Shown: positions 24,401-35,573 of the stretch, one piece after another | Layout of the letters: each line of letters begins with the position of its first letter | Position numbering within the stretch: position 1 is the first letter of the stretch | Source of the DNA: Adenanthera pavonina | Taxonomy: Eukaryota > Streptophyta > Magnoliopsida > Fabales > Fabaceae | DNA: 64,000 bases | Direction: 5' to 3' | NCBI GenBank assembly: GCA_026686845.1 | Contig: JAIVEN010000002.1 | Location: 38,519,001-38,583,000 of the forward strand | Program-made: the position numbers and the translations under genes | Notes under the pieces: generated by a model | The model's input: the letters and a program-made list of their open reading frames with translations, nothing else | The model's database searches: none | What the model was told of the DNA's origin: nothing

Positions 24401-24620
24401 TGCCATCAATATCACAAAGAATTCTGTCATGCATTCAAGGACAAAACATATTGAAGTTAGACACCACTTCATAAGGGATAACGTTCTGAAAGGAGAAATT
24501 AGATTGGAATACATCCCCACAGAAGATCAAGTTGCTGACATCCTCACAAAGCCTCTATCAGAAGACAGATATTGCAAAATCAGAAGAGAATTGGGTATGG
24601 TAAATCCCAATGAACTGTAA
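21477..24620 (+). pseudogene. SIRE-1 pol, decayed
   Basis: Copia pol in the -1 frame relative to gag, overlapping the gag stop. In order: aspartic protease (WYMDSACSSNMTGDKEKF, residues ~18-36), GAG-pre-integrase zinc site (LWHRRLAHVNMNQL ... CDACLRGKQ, ~147-190), integrase core with LLHMDLIGPSR, ISDHGGEFEN and ERKNRT around the three catalytic acids, RT (KWVFRNKLDESG, QMDVKSAFLNGYI, LYGLKQAPRAWYE, YVDDIIFG near 23670) and RNase H (GYTDADFAGSK, LSTTEAEYVAA, MCDNQSAINI). Breaks: TAG at 23043, a 1-nt deletion near 23597, a 1-nt insertion near 23860, TAG for Trp at 24243. The normal end is TAA at 24618-24620. Confidence 0.92.
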
Positions 24621-24709
24621 GTAAATATTTGTGCAATTCTATTTTTAAATCTTTCAACATTAAATTAATTCTAACTTCAGCATCGATGTATGTTTAATTT
24701 AAGTTGCAG
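24617..24709 (+). other. Intron-like segment at the pol stop codon (93 nt)
   Basis: It begins GTAAGT, overlapping the pol stop TAA, has a TTCTAAC branch-site-like motif about 35 nt before its end, and ends TTGCAG. SIRE-2 has a segment of the same 93-nt length with the same donor, branch and acceptor motifs at 45147-45239. Splicing would replace the pol stop by one three codons further on (NELCSS). Whether it is spliced is not shown by the sequence. Confidence 0.4.
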
Positions 24710-24829
24710 GTGCTCCTCATGAGATTCATTGGCAATAAATTAGAAAAATGGAGCACACTGGAATGGAACAATCAAAGAGTGAAAAGGGCAAAAATTCTAA
24801 GTTTCTGGATCTAATCTGTAAGTTTTTAA

Positions 24830-25470
24830 ATTTGAAATTCGTATATTGAGTATGTGTTAGATGAATTTTTGTGAAAAACTAAGTCTTTGAGGAAGTCAGC
24901 ATGGTCAACATTTGAATTTTGGATACCCAACAGACAAACCTCGGCCTGTTATTAGAAGAAACAGTTCTCGGTGATGCCTCGAAATTCGTCTGTTGATCCT
25001 TCAAAATTCAAATTTTCAAGAACAAAATTTCAAAGTTATGACTGTCCAACATGATGATTATCCTAATACTTATTTCTTAACATACAAATGTTGGATAACT
25101 TTCACAAAGTAGAGAAATTCGAATTTCTATTAAAATATGCTCCTCAATGTTGAATCTTTGAAAGATGAAGTTTTGTATGGTTAATTCGTCTGTTGTTTGG
25201 TGGTTTGTTTGCTGCTTGGTGTTTGCTCTTGAAAATTCAAACTTTGTTGGAACAAAGTTCGTCTGTTCATCTTGTGTTATTTTAACCAAGCCTCTATCAG
25301 ACGAACTTTCACAAAAAAATCCGTCAATCAGTAAACTTTGCTGAACGATTTAACTTGTAACTGCACGAAGTTTGAATTTTGACCCTTCAAAATTCGTCTG
25401 TCAGACAGTTACATACGTTAAAACTGACGGTTTTTATTTGAACAGACACAACCCTATTCCTATTCTCTCT
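24830..25470 (+). repeat. Hairpin-unit array in the pol-ORF3 spacer of SIRE-1
   Basis: This non-coding spacer carries the same CAGACGAA / ATTCGTCTG / AATTCGAATT units as the LTRs, for example CTCGAAATTCGTCTGTTG near 24977-24995 and AAATTCGTCTGTCAGACAG near 25390. It ends ~130 bp before ORF3. The SIRE-2 equivalent is at 45420-45975. Confidence 0.7.
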
Positions 25471-25600
25471 GAGTCTGTTCTGATCCTCCATTCAACACTC
25501 TTCAATTCTGACCAAAAACCGTCATTTCTCACCAATTAAACTTACTTTCGCATCCTTTAAATCTATTCCTTGCCCCACTCTGCAACATTCATCAATGAAA

Positions 25601-27790
25601 ATGGCAAGAGTTAAGAATCCAAAAGCTGGCAAAGGAGAGGCTCGGCCAAAACGTTCAGTTAAATCCCAATATGCCATGAAGGAAGGAGAAAAACCAAAGA
25701 GAAAGGCCGAATCCAGCAAGGGAACTCCTTCCAAATGCCAGAAAACTACACCCAAGGGAGAATCAAAGAAGGCTGGACCCTCTTCCTCAAAGATAGCAGA
25801 ACCTTCGGTTCCTGTTCCTGTTGCTGCTGAACCTGTTGCTCCCACTTCATCCTCAAGTACTAAATCTAGGGAATATGAACTTACCACACTACCATTATGG
25901 AGCACTCCATAGATTCAAGAGGAATACTCCACCAAGTTTGCCAACAAAAAGGTAATCAAGCCACATTGTGTAAACTTGGAAGATTTCTTGGTCTCTAATA
26001 GTTTTGATGCTGGTATATAGATGATGAGATACAAGAATCTATTGGAAGTACTGGAGCGATATGATGATGAAGTGATAAAAACTTGGTATGCCTCCTTGAA
26101 ATACAACAGCAAGAAGAAAAAGTGGGAGGTCAATCTGAGATCAAGGACCATCTGGCTCTCAGATGAAACCTTGAATGAAGTGCTGGAGATCCCAGGGCAA
26201 GATGGGCTCAATATTGACATCACTGCATCTGGATACATGGATGAGGCAGAAACTGCTGATGAAGAAGGTGGTCCCTTTCTGAACTACAAGGAGAGTACAA
26301 TTCTGAGGACCTTGTTCAGAAGAAAGGAAAACTGGCCATCCATAAATGTATTAAAGCCCACAGACCTCAGTGTTCAAGTGAGAATCCTGCACTACATAGT
26401 GTCCAGGATCATATTCAACAAAGGAGGCAGCTTCAATCTGATAACAAGGGCAGAGTCACATGTCATGGCAGCAATCATGCGTGGAAAGCTGATCAACATG
26501 GGACATATCATACTCCAACACATGATCAAGGCAAGAGATCAAAGGAAGGACTCCACACTCCCCTATGCAGCTATCATTTCCAGAATTCTGCAATATGCCA
26601 GAATTCAGCATCTTGAGAAGGGAAAGGGGAAGCCCACTGAGATCTTCAAGGAGGAAGAACTGCAAAGAATGGGAATCAAAAAGGATGAAGGAAGATGGGT
26701 TGGAAAGGGAGCAGGTAGAACTGAAGATCTATTCTTTGTTGAAGGTGCCTCTCTACAGCAAGAGGGTACTTCTGAGGCTCTTGTCAGACCTACTCCTCAG
26801 TCCTCTGTGCCTATCCCATCTCCCTCAAAGCCTACTCACATTCCATCTACTCCCTCATCTCGTGCCAAGCCAACCAAGATCACTGAGTTGTATGACAGCC
26901 TGTCTACACTCATTCTTAGCATCAGAGATGAGCAAAATGCCAAGTTTGCTCATCTACAAGATTAGATTCATCAGTTGGCAAAGAACATGAAAGTGGTTGC
27001 TAATGCTTACGAAGAAATTCAAACTGCAATCCCTACCACATCAGCTTCACCTCAACCAAGGTTTTCTATGCCTGTCCATTCTCCAACTCCTAAGCCTCCA
27101 AGCCCCTTTGAGCTACCCTCTTCTAACCATGATGATGATATAGATGGGGATAAGCCTGCTGGTACAATGAGGACACCAAGTCCTGGTCCACCCTTGGACT
27201 ATGGTTTGGAAGAAAAAGGACTTCAAGAAACAAGTCCTCATGAGCCTATGCAAGAAGATGCTTAGGATTCAATTCTGTCCACTCAAGAATCTGAACAAGT
27301 TGAAAGACTGGTGGCAGCCATTTCCACCTCTTCAATGCAGGAGGGTGCCAGCAATAAAGAGAGAAGCATTGTGCCTGTTGTTGATTATAAAGCTATTGCT
27401 TACAATGCTCTGCTACAAGCTCAGAGGGGAAGGCTTGAAGAATTGTTTCGTCCTGATGAACCAGCTCCTCCTTCTCTCACTGCTTATAGACTGTTAGAGG
27501 AACAAAGAGCTCAATTGGCTCTTTCCAGGCAGGCAATGCAGGAATTGCTTGAGGTCTCTGATGATGATGAAGAACCAAGTCCTGAGCCTCCTGCACCAGT
27601 TGAACCAGAAATCCCCTTTGCTTCTGTGCCACTTCAAGCCATTACAGTTTCTCAGATCCCTCCTCTGGTTGATTTTGTTGGCCTTCCTGATGATGCCAAA
27701 AAGGGGGAGAAGAAGAAGCAAACTGGAAAATCTACTGCTGAGCCATCTGGAAAGATATACAGCAAGAAGCCCAAGCCAAAGAAGAAGTGA
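25601..27790 (+). pseudogene. SIRE-1 envelope-like ORF3, decayed
   Basis: One frame of about 730 codons after pol, the position of the envelope-like ORF of SIRE elements; function unproven in the family. The start MARVKNPKAGKG is chosen because SIRE-2 starts at the equivalent Met. Layout: basic, Ser/Pro-rich N-terminus (~1-105); a conserved globular part (~140-360) with YKNLLEVLERYDDEV, TWYASLKYNSKKKKWEVNL, PTDLSVQVRILHYIVSRIIF and KGGSFNLITRAESHVMAAIM, resembling the domain of putative plant transposon proteins; a Pro/Ser-rich stretch; a coiled-coil-like part near ITELYDSLSTLILSIRDEQ; an acidic Pro-rich part; a Lys-rich C-terminus (KPKPKKK). I see no clear signal peptide or membrane segment. 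Stops: TAG at 25910, 26018, 26963 and 27263; SIRE-2 has Glu, Trp, Gln and Gln there. Confidence 0.8.
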
Positions 27791-28108
27791 TTGAAGAATT
27801 GATTAGAATTTAGGCTTGTGTCATCATGTAGTGCTGTACTATGTTTTGATTGTTTAGGTTGTTTGCATTTTGTATTTGCTTTGTTTTTTTTTGGAATTAT
27901 TTTTTGAAGAACCTTTTTACTTTGATTGGGCTCTGTAAAGCAATAATTATTAAATTGAATGAATTCCTTGGTTGCAATATCACTTCTTGAATCTCTTCAC
28001 TAATGTGCTATATATGATATCTTTTAAAATATAATGCATATGTTGAGGGGGAGCTTGTTAAAGCAAACCCAAGTACTAATCCAGTTTGTAGGTTGTTTTG
28101 TCATCAAC

Positions 28109-28122
28109 AAAAAGGGGGAGAA
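28109..28122 (+). promoter_or_regulatory. SIRE-1 polypurine tract
   Basis: AAAAAGGGGGAGAA immediately precedes the 3' LTR start TGTTGAATC. Confidence 0.85.
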
Positions 28123-29775
28123 TGTTGAATCAAGAAGTTTTGATGATTCCAAATTAACTCTCAAGAACTTGGAATAAAAGATATCAAAGGTGCACAAAGA
28201 GTTCAAATGAAGAAATCCTGGAGAAATCGGTGCAATATTTGTTATAGGATGTTTAGTTGTGTTTAAATATGGGTAAAAGACTTTGATTTGATGAAAAGAT
28301 ATTTTAAAAACTTGATTTTATGAAATATTTGAAAAATACCCACCAACAGACGAAGTTTGAAAAGTTTACATTGAACTGTCATGTTGGAAATTCGAACTTT
28401 GGCTTTGGAAATTCGAATTTCGAGTTAAAACTGAATAAGTCTGAAGAGATGCCTCTCTGACAGACGAATTTTGATTTTCCAAAATTCGAATTTTCATAAG
28501 TGTCTGAAAGAAGCTGTTGAGCAACAGACGAACTTTGGGTTTTGAACATTCGAATTTCAGACAAAATGAAATTTATGAAAACTGAAAAAATTCGTCTGAA
28601 ACAATGTTAAAGTTCATCTGAAATCAAGATCATATTGAGTTTCAAAATTGCTCACTGACAGACGAACTTTGAACATGAAAATTTGAATTTCAGAAGCTAA
28701 AGTTGTGAGTCTGTTGAAATGACATGATGACATACGAAGGACAGTGTTTACAAATTCGAATGTTGAAGCAAGTCTGAAAAGAGGTCTCTCTGACAGACGA
28801 ACTTCACTCTTTGAAAATTCAAATTTCGAAGTAAATAAACTACTGTGCCTTTTGAGCCTGCTAGGGACAGACAAATTTCGGGGTTCCAAAATTCGAATTT
28901 CGAGGGCACTGTAGCAAATTGAAAATACTGTTCACACTTAACAGAAAAACTTTCTTCTTGAAAATTCGTATGTCACAACATGAAAACATTTTCTAAGTTC
29001 CAAAATTTGAATTTCACTTCATGAACAGACAAACTTCAGTATTTCGATGTTGGAAGCTTTAACCTTCAGTTCCTTCGAAATTCGTCTGTTGACCAACCAA
29101 AATTCGAATTTCAGTATGTCAGAAGCATTAAATGCGGTTGGTTAACGGATAGTTTTTTAAAGTAACCGTTGGATAACTTCCCCAACGGATAGATTTTGTC
29201 TCTAACGAATAATTGGGACCTAAATCTATAAATACAACATCATTCAAAGTTGTGGGAAACGAATCAAACTTTGTATATACTGAAATTCTGCCAAATTTTT
29301 TACTCAGACTTTTATCCTCTTACTTCAATACTTATACTTCAACTTTCATATTCACTCTATTCAAGAGAGTTTCATCTTTGTAAACAATCTAATCTTCATC
29401 TGGAAGATAGATTTACTTGTGAGGAGATATCACAAGGGATTGTAAAGTACTTTGTGAAAGTGTAGAAAGAGATTGAGTGAGCTCTAGAATACAAAGCACT
29501 GAAGTTGTACTGTAGCATTTGCAAGAAGCCCGTTGAATTCTTGCTGAATAGTGGAAAATCTCAAGTGTTGTCTTGGGGACTGGACGTAGGTCAAGAGGAA
29601 AGACCAAACCAGGATAAATATCAGAGTTTTTCTTCTCTCTATCACTACTCCTTTATCTTACTGCTTTATACTCTGTTTTTCTGTCATACCTTGCTTTCTT
29701 CATTATTTTCACTTTGTGCAGAAAATTTTAATCTTCCCAATTCACCCCCCTCTTGGGAAGTCAGCCTAACTAATA
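28123..29775 (+). repeat. SIRE-1 3' LTR (1653 bp)
   Basis: This is the undeleted LTR of the pair. It starts TGTTGAATCAAG and ends AACTAATA, where the 5' copy has AACTAACA, so the terminal CA has become TA. TATAAATA lies at 29227-29234. About ten CAGACGAA/AATTCGAATT units lie between 28340 and 29115; the one at 28465-28488 forms a 9-bp hairpin. The target duplication GAAAC follows at 29776-29780. Confidence 0.92.
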
Positions 29776-29780
29776 GAAAC

Positions 29781-30136
29781 AAGTGTTTATGGATAGATTG
29801 GGATAGAATTGACTTGTAGGAGTTAGAATCAAGTCAATTGGAGGTCAGAGTACAAAGTTGTTCGCGTCATATGTTTGTGCCAAAACTCAGCAAATTGTTG
29901 ATATGGTATCAGTAGGGGGCGTTGTGGAGTTAGCTGTGGCACCAAGTGCTACTGCCTCTCCCATGCCATGGTAGTACTGTAGCGGTCACTTTACCAACCT
30001 ATTCTATCTCTCTAAGGCAGTCGCAGTACTGTAGCGGCCGTAGCATCGTGACTTAAGTTGGTTGTTGCGTTTTGTTTGGCTAGTTTTTATTGAAGTTTAG
30101 GTGATGTGTGGGCTAATAATGGAGTAGGTCATTTCA
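29781..30136 (+). repeat. 3' LTR of the gypsy element, block 3
   Basis: It aligns with ~6004-6366 of the 5' LTR, including the TGTTGATATGGTATCAG passage and the GTACTGTAGCGGCC phrase, and ends GTAGGTCATTTCA. The next bases, ATTATTCAATAAG, are the host side. Confidence 0.85.
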
Positions 30137-30520
30137 ATTATTCAATAAGATATGTATAGATCTATATTATATAAATCTATTTGCATCATTGTGAGATCAT
30201 TTTTAGTAACACAAAAGCATGATGTGTTACAATTTTACATTTTTACATCATCATGCTAACTATAAAAAAATCTAGCCCCAGAAATTCTAAATAATATTTA
30301 TTTCCTCATACATGTTTTTATTTTTTTAAAATTTTATAATAAATATGAAAATGAAAATCATATATGTATTGTGAAAAAATCAAGATTTGATTGTCTAGGT
30401 CTACATTAGTTATTATTCAGTAAAATTTATATAAATCCATATTATACCAATTATTTTGCACCATTGTAAGATCATTTTTAGTTATGAAGACACATTTGAA
30501 GGTAAGATTTCATTGAATTG
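30137..30520. repeat. Right half of the inverted/tandem repeat element
   Basis: It contains the end of repeat copy 1 (30137-30205), a whole copy 2 (30210-30490) and the right inverted end up to GTAAGATTTCATTGAATTGG. Copy 1 is continuous with the left half (3660-3857) once the gypsy element is removed. No coding sequence. The element class is not settled. Confidence 0.55.
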
Positions 30521-30646
30521 GAAGTTGTTATAATTAACATCATTAATTTTAAAATAATAAAATGATTTTCAAATTTTTATTAATTTTTTATCTAACATTT
30601 AATGAAATATCCTGAGCATTACAAAGGTTCAATATATATTCTTGTA

Positions 30647-30932
30647 CACCCTCTGTTTCTTATTATAAATTACCTTCTAGAAAATTTTTATGTTCTTAAA
30701 TATAAGTCACTTTATAGGATAGTTAGAGTATTTAATGTTTTTTCCCAAAAATGCCCTTTGTATGTTTGCATTTAATTAAGATGGGGTAGAAATAATTATT
30801 ACATTTAATTAAAGGTAGTTTAGGAAAATAAAAGTAATTTTTGATAAATTTAATGACAAAACTTACTTTTAACCAATTTTATTAATCCGGATAAAGTAGT
30901 TAAAAGTGACTTATAATAAAAAATAAAGGGAA
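30647..30932. mobile_element. Stowaway-like MITE (286 bp)
   Basis: The left end CACCCTCTGTTTCTTATTATAA and the right end, whose reverse complement is TTCCCTTTATTTTTTATTATAA, form an inverted repeat of ~30 bp, continuing with ATTACCTT against GTCACTTT. TA lies on both sides (30645-30646 and 30933-30934). Size, ends of the CCCTCxGTTxCTTATTATAAxT type and TA duplication match Stowaway elements moved by mariner transposases. Confidence 0.8.
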
Positions 30933-31265
30933 TATTAAAATTAATCATTGTATTACTAATTTGAATCAATTTTTATTAATTATCATTTTAATTTATTTAT
31001 TTTAAAATTTGACACAATTTTGTAAAAAGAAATTTTAAAAAACTTAGTATTATAATGTTTCTATTGTATATCATATATATATATATATGTTATAATATTA
31101 GCAATTTGATATTCTTTTATATTATGTTGAGGGAATCATAGCAAGAGAGTTATAATAATTTTTTTGTTATGATAATTATATAATTATAAAATATAAAAAA
31201 TATATCTTATTCATACTCATTCCATTATATTTATTTATATTATTTAATTAAATATACCTAGAGCT

Positions 31266-31296
31266 CCCTGTGTATTACACGGGTTTCAAATTCTAG
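31266..31296 (+). mobile_element. Helitron-like 3' terminus
   Basis: CCCTGTGTATTACACGGG forms a short hairpin with one bulge and is followed 8 bases later by CTAG and then T, the layout of plant Helitron 3' ends (GC-rich hairpin, CTRR, insertion before T). A 5' end was not fixed; TCTATATTATATAAAT at ~30161 is a candidate. No Rep/helicase is present. Confidence 0.5.
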
Positions 31297-31733
31297 TTTA
31301 TTTATATTTTAGAATCTATTTTTCTATAAGCATATGTCAATGTGCCAACAAAGTCTACAATAATTTTCACTTCTGAATTGAATGTCTTTGCATTGTGTTA
31401 AAGCTCAAGGATGAATTTAGAAAGAGAAGCTTCTATGCCCTAAAGTTGTTTCCAAACTTGCCGATTATCCTATGAAATATTTCATACATATATTTTTTAT
31501 ATCTAAATTGACCCTCCATGTTAAACACAATTCAAAGGCAGTCCATTTAGAAAATAGAAAGTGAAAATTATTGCAGCTTCCATGTCTACCATCTTAATAG
31601 CTTACCCCTCTTCATTGTGAATCTCTGACAATTCTAATTCTTTAGGACTGATGGATTGTAATATAAACTAATAGCACAATAACAAAGCCATTGCTAATAA
31701 AAGTGATGACATGCATGACAATGAAGTACTATA
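31297..31733. other. Flanking sequence left of Copia-3, no gene seen
   Basis: This stretch is less AT-rich than its left neighbour. It has no long open frame, no transposon ends and no RNA gene that I recognise. It continues at 50599 once Copia-3 is removed. Confidence 0.4.
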
Positions 31734-32320
31734 TGTTAGAGATAGTTTTAAAAGCTTGAGTCCCACATTGGATGGAAGTAAACCTTATGAAGTGTATATA
31801 AGAAAGAGAAAACAAAGCATAATAAAATAATTATGGAAGGAAAAAAGGCTAAGTAGATCTAACGGTGGAGATATAGTCTGGTATAAATTGGGGATTAATA
31901 TATTTAATTAATTATTTTTCAGAAATGGAATTTTCAAATGAGAACGTTCTAAAATGACACATTAATATTATGAAATAGCATGCTTTTTTTATATTCTTTT
32001 TAATAACAATGTTTGAATTATAACGTTAAAAAATGGACTGGTTGATCAATAACGTTTCAATTTTCCTCTATTATAAAAGGGTCAAACCAGAGATTAAATG
32101 TATCCCTTACATTTTCTCATCTTGTTTACAATCTCTCTATTTCGTTCTGTGTTTCAAGATATATGAAATTGCTGTCAGATATCTTTGGTGTTTAGAATAA
32201 TTTCTAGGGGTGATTCGCTGGATTCCTGCAGCAAACATAGTGGGCGCAAATAACACCTTAAGGACAGTGTGTTATCAAACATTTCTGGGAATCAGTTGTT
32301 TTCATATACAATTTCAAACA
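31734..32320 (+). repeat. Copia-3 5' LTR (587 bp, 72 bp deleted)
   Basis: It aligns with 37986-38432 plus 50389-50598. It contains an AGTCCCACATTGGATGG box and a TATAAAAG box at 32072-32079. Compared with the 3' LTR it lacks the 72 bp between two GATCTAA copies (38107-38113 and 38179-38185), keeping a single GATCTAA at 31856-31862: a clean deletion between short direct repeats. Confidence 0.88.
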
Positions 32321-32348
32321 ATCTTAAAGTGTTATTATTATTTTGATA

Positions 32349-33200
32349 ATGGAGAATACCCAGGAATAAGCATTTAAGGTCATAAACTAGGACTTCATCA
32401 AATTGGATCATTTCGATGGAATTAATTTCAACAAGTGGAAGGACAAATAATGTTTTTGCTGACTACCATGGAAATTTTGTATCTACTTGATCCTACTTTG
32501 GAGCCTCTTATTGAACCAAATGATGATGAAAGTAAAGAAGTCAAGGCTAGACGCAAGAAGAGGGTAGAAGATGAAGTGTTGTGTCATGGCCATATTTTGA
32601 ACACACTGTCAAACTGATTGTATGATCTCTACTCATCCTTCTCATCACCAAAAGAGATCTAGGATGAATTGGAGGCCAAATACAACACAAAAAAGCAAGG
32701 AACAGATAAGTTTCTAATTATGGAGTATTTTGATTACAAATTGCAAGATGCTATTAACATTTTAGATCAAGTTCATGATTTACAAATTATAGTTTCTACA
32801 TTGAAAGATATTAAGGTGGACATTCCAGAGTCAATGCAAGTAGGTGCCATTATTGCAAAATTACCTCCTACCTGGCATGAATTCAGGAAAAAGTTGCTGC
32901 ACACCTAAGAAAGTTTTTCTTTGGATTAGATTCTGAAACATTTAAGGATTGAACAAGAAACTCGTGTCTTACAAAAGAAGCATTCAAAATTTGAAATCAA
33001 AGTTAACTATATGGCTGCTGCAGTCATAAAAATCAAAATTTTCCTAGAAATAACAACAAGAGGAAGAATCTAGAGCCCACTGGTTTTAGTTCTAGAAAAC
33101 AATTCAAGACTCAAAAATCTTGTTTTGTTTGTGGAAAGAAAGGACATTTTAAAAAGGATTGCACGAAACAAAAAGATTGTAAACAAGAGGAGAGAATTGA
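32349..33200 (+). pseudogene. Copia-3 gag, decayed
   Basis: The ATG at 32349 (MENTQE) is the likely start, 28 bases after the LTR. Copia gag motifs follow: FDGINFNKWKDK, LEPLIEPNDDESKEVKARRK, ELEAKYNTKKQGTDKFLIMEYF, and ILDQVHDLQIIV ... KLPPTWHEFRKKLLHT. The zinc knuckle near 33120-33170 reads CFVCGKKGHFKKDC and is intact. Stops at 32368, 32448, 32615, 32660 and 32906 and frame changes make it dead. It is joined directly to the middle of integrase. Confidence 0.8.
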
Positions 33201-33209
33201 TATTTTATA

Positions 33210-35573
33210 ACTTTTATAGATGATTTTTCAAGGTTTGCTTATGATTATTTGATGAAAACAAAAGATCAAGCTCTTGAGATGTTTTTAAATTTTAAGAATA
33301 TTATAGAAAACCAAAAAGAAAAGAAGATAAAGATTTTAAGAAGTGATAGAGCAGGAGAATATTTTTCTACAGATTTTTCACAATTTTGCAAAAATAATGG
33401 TATTATTCACCAGATGAGTGCTACTTATACACTTCAACAAAATCGTTTAGTAGAAAGAAAAAATAGAACTTTAGTAGAAATGATAAATGCAATGATTATG
33501 AATGCAAAAACTCCCATAAATTTGTGGGGTGAGGCTTTGTTAACTGCTAACCATATTCTTAATAGATTTATTTCAAAATCAATAAAATACACTCCTTATG
33601 AGTTGTGGAAAGGTAGAAAATTGAATTTAAATTATTTAAGAGTTTTGGGGATGTCTTACATTTTACAAAGTTCCAGAACATAAAAAAACTAAATTACGAG
33701 CAAGAGCTTTGAAAAGTATATTCATAGGATATGCAAAAAATTCAAAGAGCCTATAGACTCTTGGATATTGATTCTAATGTAATTGTTGAATCACGAGATG
33801 TTAAATTTTTTGAAGGAAAATTTATTTTGATCCAGTACAAACTGATTTGTTTCAAAATAAAGAGCATGAAAAGTCTACATATGTAAGAAATGATTTAGTA
33901 GAATCTCATTCTGAATTTGAACCTAGAAGAAGTCAGAGAGCAAGGAAAGGAAAATATTTAAATTCTGATTTTATTAATTCTCAAGCAATAGTCTTCTTAG
34001 TTGAAGGTGATAGAGATTCAGTGTTAAGACAAATTCCTATTCTTTTACGTATTGAAGAAGATCCTAAAACATATACTGAAGCATTGATTTCTATAGACTC
34101 AAGTTTCTGGAAAGAAGTTATAAATGATGAAATGGATTCATTATTGTCTAATATAACTTGGGAATTAGTTGATTTGCCTGAAGGGTCAAAACCTATTGGT
34201 TGCAAATGGGTTTTAGACAAAAATATAATATTAATGGCTCTATTCAAACATTTAAAACTAGGTTGGTTGCTAAGGTTTTAAACAAAAAGAAGGAATTGAT
34301 TATTTTGATACATATACACCAGTTGCTAGAGTTACTTCTATTAGAGTTTTATTTGCTTTAGCATCTATTAATAATTTGTTTGTGCATCAAATGGATGTTA
34401 AAACAACATTTTTAAATGGTGAATTTGAAGAAGTTTATATGGAACAACCAAAAGGCTTTGTACTTCCTAGAAATGAAAAGAAAGTTTGCAACTTAACTAG
34501 ATCTTTGTATGGTTTAAAACAGGCTCCTAAGCAATGGCATGAAAAGTTTGATTATCTTGTTTTGTCTCTTGGTTTTAAACACAATAATGCAAATAAGTAT
34601 GTTTATCTAAAGTTCAATGGTGAGTATGGAGTTATTATTATTTATTTATATGTAGATGACATGCTTATCTTTGGAACTAATATGCTTGCAATTAATGAGA
34701 CTAAAAAGTTTTTATCGTCACAATTTAAGATGAAAGATCTTGGAGAAGTGGACACTATTTTAGGGATCAAAGTTAAGAGGCGTAGTGGATGTTTTTCTCT
34801 TGATCAATCTCACTATGTTAGTAAAATTTTGAACAAATTTTAACATTTAAATATAAAAGAGGGAGATACCCCCTTTTATTCATCACATCATTTAATAGAA
34901 AATAATAATAGATCAGTGGCTCAACTAGATATGCTAGTGCTATTAGGAGTTTGATGTATGCAATGCATTGTACTAGACTTTATATAGTTTTTGCAGTATG
35001 CAAACTTTCGAGATATACTAGTAATCTAAGAATAGAACACTGGAAAGGAATTACAAGGGTCCTAGAATATCTAAAGAAAACAATTAATCAAGGACTGCTT
35101 TACAATAAATTTCCAATAGTTTTGGAAGGTTACACAGATGCTAGTTGGATAACTGATGCAGGTGATAGTAAGTCAACTTTAGGGTGGATATTTACCCTGG
35201 CAGGAGAAGCAATCTCCTGGATATCAAAGAAACAGACTTGTATAAGTAATTCTACAATGGAATCAGAATTTATTGCCTTAGCATCTGCATGTAAAGAGGG
35301 AGAGTGGTTGAGGAATTTATTATTAGAAATAAAGTTGTGGCCACAACCGATGCCAGCCATCTTTTTACATTGTGATAGTGATGCTATAATGTCTAGGGCA
35401 TTTAACAAATTTACAATGGTAAATCTAGACATATAAGCCTAAGGCATGAATATGTGAGACAATTAATTTCTGATGGAGTAATTACAATTCAACATGTAAA
35501 AACAAGTGAAAACTTTGCTGATCCTTTTACAAAAGGACTGTGTCATCCAGGCGCTGATGAGGGCGGGGAGTGA
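33210..35573 (+). pseudogene. Copia-3 pol fragment: integrase C-part, RT, RNase H
   Basis: Pol begins abruptly at FITFIDDFSRFAYDYLMKTK, inside the integrase core; protease, the zinc site and the first catalytic Asp region are missing, so an internal deletion joined the gag knuckle to mid-integrase. Then ILRSDRAGEYFSTDF and QQNRLVERKNRT (second and third acids), RT with WKEVINDEMDSL, PIGCKWVLDKN, HQMDVKTTFLNGEF, LYGLKQAPKQWHEK and YVDDMLIFG (34656-34682, intact), and RNase H with GYTDASWITDAGDSKST, SNSTMESEFIALA and HCDSDA. Frame changes near 33660, 33820, 34225 and 35410 and stops break it. The end LRHEYVRQLI ... ADPFTKGL stops at 35571. Confidence 0.85.

Larger units (their letters stand above)
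18394..29775 (+). mobile_element. SIRE-1: Ty1/copia element of the SIRE/Maximus type, complete but decayed
   Basis: LTRs at 18394-19634 and 28123-29775, primer site, gag, pol, envelope-like ORF and polypurine tract are all present in order. The target duplication GAAAC is found at 18389-18393 and 29776-29780, and the unoccupied site is visible in the gypsy 5' LTR (GATGAAACTAGTGTCC near 5996). The third ORF after pol marks the SIRE/Maximus lineage. Coding regions carry stops and frameshifts. It sits in the gypsy 3' LTR, so it is younger than that element. Confidence 0.92.
3858..30136 (+). mobile_element. Ty3/gypsy (Tekay/Del-like chromovirus) element, interrupted by nested insertions
   Basis: The LTRs start TGTAACAACC at 3858 and 11581 and end at 6366 (CATTACA) and 30136 (CATTTCA). 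Internal region 6367-11580 holds primer site, gag, protease, RT/RNase H, integrase and a chromodomain-like tail, all broken. The 3' LTR is cut into three blocks by a CACTA element, a truncated SIRE-type LTR and the SIRE-1 element. Flanks show ATTATT at 3851-3856 and 30137-30142, a near target-site duplication offset by one A on the left. The integrase tail (APYxxLYGRKC, then an RNKxIxxVKVL block and KRYPKLF) points to the Tekay/Del lineage. Confidence 0.85.

Noticed and set aside
3858..30136. Exact 5-bp target duplication for the gypsy element
   Set aside because: The flanks share ATTATT but with a one-base offset on the left, so I report it only as a near duplication.
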